Assembly (NCBI RefSeq): GCF_900167075.1
Contig: NZ_FUWH01000001.1
Coordinates: 186,001-250,000 of the forward strand
Reading direction: 5' to 3'
DNA from: Sediminibacterium ginsengisoli
GTDB taxonomy: Bacteria > Bacteroidota > Bacteroidia > Chitinophagales > Chitinophagaceae
Length of the DNA stretch: 64,000 nucleotides
The first letter of the stretch is position 1, and every line of letters starts with the position of its first letter. This document shows positions 60,258-64,000 of this stretch, in pieces. The translations under genes were made by a program, and so were the position numbers. Under the pieces are notes generated by a model. It ran no database searches. It saw nothing but the letters and a program-made list of their open reading frames with translations, and had not been told where the DNA came from.

Positions 60258-61115
60258 ATGATACGATCTTTCGATGAACAGTTACGGCATCTTGTAACGG
60301 AAGCCCTCCACGAAGATGTGGGGGATGGCGATCATTCTACATTAAGCTGTATCCCGGCCGATAAAAAAGGCAGGGCCGTGCTGAAGATAAAACAGGATGG
60401 TATACTGGCCGGCATGGAAGTAGCGCAGAAGATCTTTAATATAGTAGAGCCCGGTTCTGCATTTACTGCTTTTAAAAAGGACGGGGAGGCCATGCTGAAC
60501 GGCGAGAAAGCATTTGAAGTGGAAGCTTCCGTTCACACGATCCTGAAATGTGAGCGCCTGGTGCTGAACTGCATGCAGCGTATGAGCGGAATTGCTACGC
60601 TGACACACCGATACACTACCTTATTACAGGGTTTCCGCACACGCTTGCTCGATACACGCAAAACCACACCGAATTTCAGGCTGCTGGAAAAAGAAGCGGT
60701 AAAGATCGGCGGTGGCACCAATCACCGGTTCGGGCTTTATGATATGATCATGCTGAAGGATAATCACATCGATTATTGCGGCGGACTGGAGCCCGCCATC
60801 CTCAAAGCATGGCCCTATGCAGCGGAGCGAAACCTAAAGATAGAAGTGGAAACGAGAAGTCTTGCCGATGTAAACACGGTTTGTGCGATCGGTGAAGGCA
60901 AAGTCTTCCGGATCATGCTGGATAATTTTACACCCGAACAGGTGCGTGAAGCCGTTGAGCGCATCGGCGGACGTTTTGAAACAGAAGCCAGCGGCGGCAT
61001 CAACCTGGATACGATACAAGCTTATGCATCAACAGGAGTGGATTATGTGAGTGTAGGCGGACTCATCCACCAGGCACATAGTCTCGACCTCAGCCTAAAA
61101 GCTATTATTCTTTAA
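60258..61115 (+). CDS. nadC: Nicotinate-nucleotide diphosphorylase (carboxylating)
   Basis: 285 aa. EALHEDVGDGDHSTLSCIP, the catalytic-lobe LNCMQRMSGIATLTHRY, LLDTRKTTPNFRLLEKEAVKIGGGTNHRFGLYDMIMLKDNHI and the C-terminal EASGGINLDTIQAYASTGVDYVSVGGL are canonical. It makes NaMN from quinolinate in NAD synthesis. The SUI1-like gene starts 15 bp downstream, so the two probably share a transcript. Confidence 0.97.
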   Translation: MIRSFDEQLRHLVTEALHEDVGDGDHSTLSCIPADKKGRAVLKIKQDGILAGMEVAQKIFNIVEPGSAFTAFKKDGEAMLNGEKAFEVEASVHTILKCERLVLNCMQRMSGIATLTHRYTTLLQGFRTRLLDTRKTTPNFRLLEKEAVKIGGGTNHRFGLYDMIMLKDNHIDYCGGLEPAILKAWPYAAERNLKIEVETRSLADVNTVCAIGEGKVFRIMLDNFTPEQVREAVERIGGRFETEASGGINLDTIQAYASTGVDYVSVGGLIHQAHSLDLSLKAIIL

Positions 61116-61130
61116 TTGTTAATCACCGGT

Positions 61131-61475
61131 ATGAGTAAAAAGAACAAGGCGGACGCCAACGGATTTGTATACAGTACGGATCCCGGTTTTCAATTCCGCG
61201 AAGAAGAATCACAGGAACAGGAAACACTTGCGCCGGCTAAACAGCAGCTCCGCGTTAAACTGGATACGAAAAACCGTGGCGGCAAAGCCGTTACACTGGT
61301 TACCGGTTTTGCCGGAACTGCAGATGACCTGGAAGCATTCGGTAAAAAGATAAAGAACTTCTGCGGTACAGGCGGCTCTGTAAAAGACGGCGAAGTGATC
61401 ATCCAGGGCGACCAGCGCGATAAAGTTATGCAGTGGCTTGCTAAGAACGGGTATGAAAAAAGCCGCAAACTATAG
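61131..61475 (+). CDS. SUI1/eIF1-like translation factor (YciH family)
   Basis: 114 aa from ATG 61131. The C-terminal half is a SUI1 domain: LRVKLDTKNRGGKAVTLVTGFAG, DLEAFGKKIKNFCGTGGSVKDGEVIIQGDQRDKVMQWLAKNGY. Bacterial YciH-type proteins resemble eIF1 and may act in start-site fidelity, but their role is not settled. A hydrophilic N-terminal ~40 residues is variable. The stop codon lies inside the downstream terminator stem. Confidence 0.92.
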   Translation: MSKKNKADANGFVYSTDPGFQFREEESQEQETLAPAKQQLRVKLDTKNRGGKAVTLVTGFAGTADDLEAFGKKIKNFCGTGGSVKDGEVIIQGDQRDKVMQWLAKNGYEKSRKL

Positions 61476-61485
61476 CTGCGGCTTT
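61459..61485. terminator. Terminator hairpin at the end of the SUI1 gene
   Basis: AAAGCCGCA (61459-61467) pairs with TGCGGCTTT (61477-61485). An A-run precedes the stem (61456-61461), so the stem can also serve the minus-strand dnaX message coming from the right. The stem includes the last codons and stop of the SUI1-like gene. The plus-strand T-run is short. Confidence 0.65.
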
Positions 61486-61502
61486 GATAAATATCGTCAG
61501 GA

Positions 61503-63314
61503 TCAATAATCGATCTCCAGTTTCAATTTGTCTTTGAGGTCTCTCACTGCAGGAAACTGTTCTGCGATGCGTTCAAATTTCTGCTTGCTGTTCATGCGCA
61601 TATAAGCCGGAACATCTTCTTTTTCCGAAGCTTCTACCAGGATGGAAAATGTAATACTGCGATTATTGAATGCTTTGTGCAGATGATCGATCAGCATCAT
61701 CCTTTCCTGTTCTACAAATTTCTGTGCTGTAAGTGCGGGAACGGAAACCGTAAAACGGATATCGTTCTCAATAGTGAGTACTGCTATTTTAAAGGTTCCG
61801 GCTGAAGAGTGCTTCTGCTGCTTTTCCAGCATTGCACCATATTCTTTCCAGCAGGCCTGTAATTTTTCCATGTTCAGTACTTCGGCCTCTTTTACTTCTT
61901 CAATGGCATACTGATCACCATATTTCTCACGGAGCGCATCCAGCAGGTTCCTTTTGCCGCCCGATGGAGGAGGTGGTGGTGCTGGTCTCTGCAGTGGCGG
62001 TGCAATTGCTGAAGGTTTGGGCGCTGCGGTTGCAGGTCGTGCAGCTGGTGCAGCAGCAGCTGCAGGCTGATCTATATATAATCTGGCCGCCGGCGTAGCT
62101 GCCGGTACTGCAGTTTGTTTTAACTGTATAGGTGCAACGGCTTTGCTACGGAATGCTATAGGGCCGTCAATCCGTTTTTTTTTTACAACAGTACCATTGT
62201 CTGCTGCCAGCTCGAGCGCCTGTTGCAGGAAGTTGAGTTTGATCAGTGTGAGTTCAACATGAAGGCGTTTGTTCCGCGCCATTTTAAAATTGATCTCGGC
62301 ATCGTTCAGGATGTTGAGTGCGCTCACCAGGTAAGATAATCCTGTACTGTTGGCTGTAGCTGTATATTTTGCCTGCATGCCTTCCACTACTTCAAGCAAT
62401 GATGCAGATTTAGGGTCTTTGCAAACGAGCAGGTTCCTGATAAATTCTGCAAAACCGTTTAAAACCAGGTCGCCTTCAAAACCTTTCCGGTTGATCTGGT
62501 CGTAAAGTATCATAGCACCTGCCATATCCTGCTGCTGCATACATTCGAGCAGTTTGAAATAATAATCCTCATCCAGGATATTCAGATGTTCCAGCGTATT
62601 CTGGTAAGTGACAGTGCCATTGGTAAAGCTTACGATCTTGTCCAGGATACTCAGCGAATCGCGCATACAACCTTCGCTTTTCTGGGCAATGACCTGCAAT
62701 GCTGCTTTCTCTGCTTTGATCTCTTCCTTGTCTACGATTTCCTGCAGGTGTTCTACCGTATCGTTATTGGTGATCCGTTTGAAGTCGAAGATCTGGCAAC
62801 GGCTCAGGATCGTTGGCAGGATCTTATGTTTCTCTGTTGTTGCAAGAATGAAAATGGCGTAAGATGGTGGCTCCTCCAGTGTTTTAAGGAATGCATTGAA
62901 GGCACTTGCACTTAGCATGTGTACCTCATCCACAATATATACTTTATACCTGCCGGCCTGCGGCGCAAAACGTACCTGCTCTACCAGTGAGCGGATATCG
63001 TCTACCGAGTTATTACTCGCGGCATCCAGCTCATGGATATTGAGTGATGTGCCCGCATCGAATGAAACGCAGCTGTTACAGGTATTGCAGGCTTCGCCGT
63101 CCGGTGTGGGCGATGTACAGTTGATGGTTTTAGCCAGGATCCGTGCGCAGGTGGTTTTGCCAACACCTCTTGGCCCGCAGAACAGGAACGCATGCGCCAG
63201 CTGGTTATTCCTGATGGCATTTTTGAGCGTTGTTGTGATATGCGATTGCCCAACAACAGTATTGAAATTTTGCGGCCTGTACTTCCTGGCGGAAACGATA
63301 AACTTATTCTCCAT
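61503..63314 (-). CDS. dnaX: DNA polymerase III subunit gamma/tau
   Basis: 603 aa clamp-loader ATPase. RKYRPQNFNTVVGQSH, Walker A GPRGVGKTTCARILA, a Cys4 zinc knuckle (CTSPTPDGEACNTCNSC), DEVHML, LATTEKHKILPTILSRCQ (arginine finger) and domain III run to ~residue 370. A Pro/Ala-rich linker (~400-460) and a C-terminal tau-type domain follow. At residues 377-380 the message holds ten consecutive A's (see slippery site), directly after domain III, so a short gamma-like product is expected in addition to full-length tau. Confidence 0.96.
   Translation of the reverse strand: MENKFIVSARKYRPQNFNTVVGQSHITTTLKNAIRNNQLAHAFLFCGPRGVGKTTCARILAKTINCTSPTPDGEACNTCNSCVSFDAGTSLNIHELDAASNNSVDDIRSLVEQVRFAPQAGRYKVYIVDEVHMLSASAFNAFLKTLEEPPSYAIFILATTEKHKILPTILSRCQIFDFKRITNNDTVEHLQEIVDKEEIKAEKAALQVIAQKSEGCMRDSLSILDKIVSFTNGTVTYQNTLEHLNILDEDYYFKLLECMQQQDMAGAMILYDQINRKGFEGDLVLNGFAEFIRNLLVCKDPKSASLLEVVEGMQAKYTATANSTGLSYLVSALNILNDAEINFKMARNKRLHVELTLIKLNFLQQALELAADNGTVVKKKRIDGPIAFRSKAVAPIQLKQTAVPAATPAARLYIDQPAAAAAPAARPATAAPKPSAIAPPLQRPAPPPPPSGGKRNLLDALREKYGDQYAIEEVKEAEVLNMEKLQACWKEYGAMLEKQQKHSSAGTFKIAVLTIENDIRFTVSVPALTAQKFVEQERMMLIDHLHKAFNNRSITFSILVEASEKEDVPAYMRMNSKQKFERIAEQFPAVRDLKDKLKLEIDY
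62175..62184 (-). other. A10 slippery sequence in dnaX, predicted gamma/tau switch
   Basis: In the dnaX message the codons GTA AAA AAA AAA CGG (residues 377-381) give a run of ten A's. A shift to the -1 frame adds Thr-Asp and stops at a TGA (382-aa product). A shift to the +1 frame adds Asn-Gly-Leu-Thr-Ala-Leu and stops at a TAG (385 aa). Both ends fall just after the ATPase core, like gamma of E. coli (ribosomal frameshift) and Thermus (transcriptional slippage on A9). No clear stimulatory Shine-Dalgarno or strong hairpin is seen, which favours transcriptional slippage. Confidence 0.65.
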
Positions 63315-63402
63315 AACAGTGATGCAAGATACACAGAAAAGCGGTTAGCATAAACCTCTGACGGTATACGATCAATAGCAACGCTTTATCTATAACGATT
63401 AA

Positions 63403-64000
63403 TTATTTGTATTCCATCTCCGGATGCCTTTCAAAGGCAGCGTCGCGGTTGAACAGGTAGCGGAACGTGATCATCCGCCTGCTTTGCGTACCGCCGAGGC
63501 TTTTATAAATATTCAGCATTTTCGGATTCCATTCTCCTGCCCAGCCCATTTCATATTCCGTGTACCAGCCTTTATTCTGAAGCAACAAAGCTGATTCGTA
63601 GATCATGAAACTGTCGATCCCCAGTGCCTGGTATTTTGGAACAACACCGAAAACAAGGCCGGTTAAACGTTTGCAGTAACCCGTTTTCTTCAGCCACAGC
63701 AACCGCAGCTTCTGCAGCAAGCCCATCTTGCCATTGAAATGTTTGAAATACTGGTTTACATCAGGGATATTGATGAACATGGCAATCGGTTCTTCCTTAT
63801 AATAGGCAAACCATACCGTGCGTTCATCCATGATCGGTTTCATACTGTTGAAGAGCTTTACGATCTGCTCTTTGGTCACTTCCTTGGCTTCCCCGTGCTG
63901 CGCCCAGGCCGCATTATAAACCGTTACAAAATCTTCAGCATATTTATCGAGTTCAGACAGTTTTGCATGCCTCGCTTCATAACCCGGCTTGGCCTTGAAT
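63403..64000 (-). CDS. GNAT-like acetyltransferase-fold protein (5' end beyond window)
   Basis: The frame runs off the right edge at 64000 and stops at 63403; about 198 residues are visible. A GTG at 63879 is internal. YAEDFVTVYNAAWAQHGEAKEVTKEQIVKLFNSMKPIMDERTVWFAYYKEEPIAMFINIPDVNQYF and GLVFGVVPKYQALGIDSFMIYESA (a GNAT acetyl-CoA-loop-like strand-helix) with TEYEMGWAGEWNPKMLNIYKSLGG suggest the C-terminal GNAT domain of a ~380-aa Bacteroidota protein. The substrate is unknown. It is 88 bp upstream of dnaX on the same strand. Confidence 0.65.
   Translation of the reverse strand, partial: FKAKPGYEARHAKLSELDKYAEDFVTVYNAAWAQHGEAKEVTKEQIVKLFNSMKPIMDERTVWFAYYKEEPIAMFINIPDVNQYFKHFNGKMGLLQKLRLLWLKKTGYCKRLTGLVFGVVPKYQALGIDSFMIYESALLLQNKGWYTEYEMGWAGEWNPKMLNIYKSLGGTQSRRMITFRYLFNRDAAFERHPEMEYK

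Overview
The window looks like chromosomal DNA of a gliding, pigmented member of the Bacteroidota, most likely family Chitinophagaceae. The support is the complete gldKLMN set (type IX secretion/gliding motor), GLPGLI-family and BF3164-like proteins, SusC-type outer-membrane receptors with carboxypeptidase-like domains, several TAnnTTTG-type promoters, weak Shine-Dalgarno sites, and a CruF/CrtD/CrtZ/CrtY carotenoid set. GC content looks moderate and even by eye, except for one AT-rich defence gene near 54.2-54.9 kb. I see no IS element, prophage or CRISPR array.

Layout. 0-4.3 kb: a DNA-damage divergon. umuDC (pol V) faces two 2H-phosphoesterase-fold proteins and an SplB/PA0069-like radical SAM protein across a 71-bp region of alternating ACTAA/TTAGT half-sites. 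4.4-7.8 kb: amino-sugar salvage (AmgK-RapZ fusion, MurU, NagX-like acyltransferase). 7.9-10.3 kb: rfbBCA. 10.4-18.6 kb: a CarH-like cobalamin photoreceptor, an ECF sigma factor and a carotenoid operon (crtI, crtB, idi, crtD, cruF, crtZ, crtY) that predicts a monocyclic saproxanthin-type pigment. 18.7 kb: tRNA-Arg(CCG). 18.9-23.6 kb: BF3164-like lipoprotein, GLPGLI protein and a receptor-like outer-membrane protein. 23.6-25.1 kb: a decayed small gene, TM2, DUF2752, MarC. 25.2-29.2 kb: B12 uptake/salvage (cobC, Dph6-like, CWC protein, btuB) behind a cobalamin riboswitch. 29.3-36 kb: amino-acid permease with a PLP enzyme, TolC with a membrane-fusion protein, gpsA. 36-41.2 kb: hemW, DUF4271, hemD, DUF255 protein. 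41.4-46.2 kb: gldKLMN. 46.4-51 kb: uvrC, a lipoprotein and an ECF sigma factor paired with a membrane-anchored beta-barrel protein. 51.2-54.2 kb: TonB receptor, DUF2721. 54.2-54.9 kb: Abi/HEPN gene. 55-64 kb: ABC exporter, YkuK, engB, gpmI, DUF4783, nadC, SUI1, dnaX, and a GNAT-like gene cut by the window edge.

How the parts work together, and the leading candidates for something new. (1) Four adjacent proteins around the umuD promoter carry a QxxLF sliding-clamp-type peptide: UmuC internally at the known site, the first 2H protein near its C-terminus, and the second 2H protein and the radical SAM protein as their very last residues. This suggests a clamp-recruited, SOS-like lesion-handling module. 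Its UmuD has lost both catalytic residues (Ser to Ala, Lys to Arg). (2) dnaX contains a run of ten A's directly after the clamp-loader core, and both alternative frames stop within a few codons, so a gamma-like short form by slippage is likely. (3) B12 acquisition and a B12-based light sensor for carotenoids lie in the same neighbourhood. (4) An ECF sigma factor is paired with a one-polypeptide inner-membrane plus beta-barrel candidate anti-sigma sensor.
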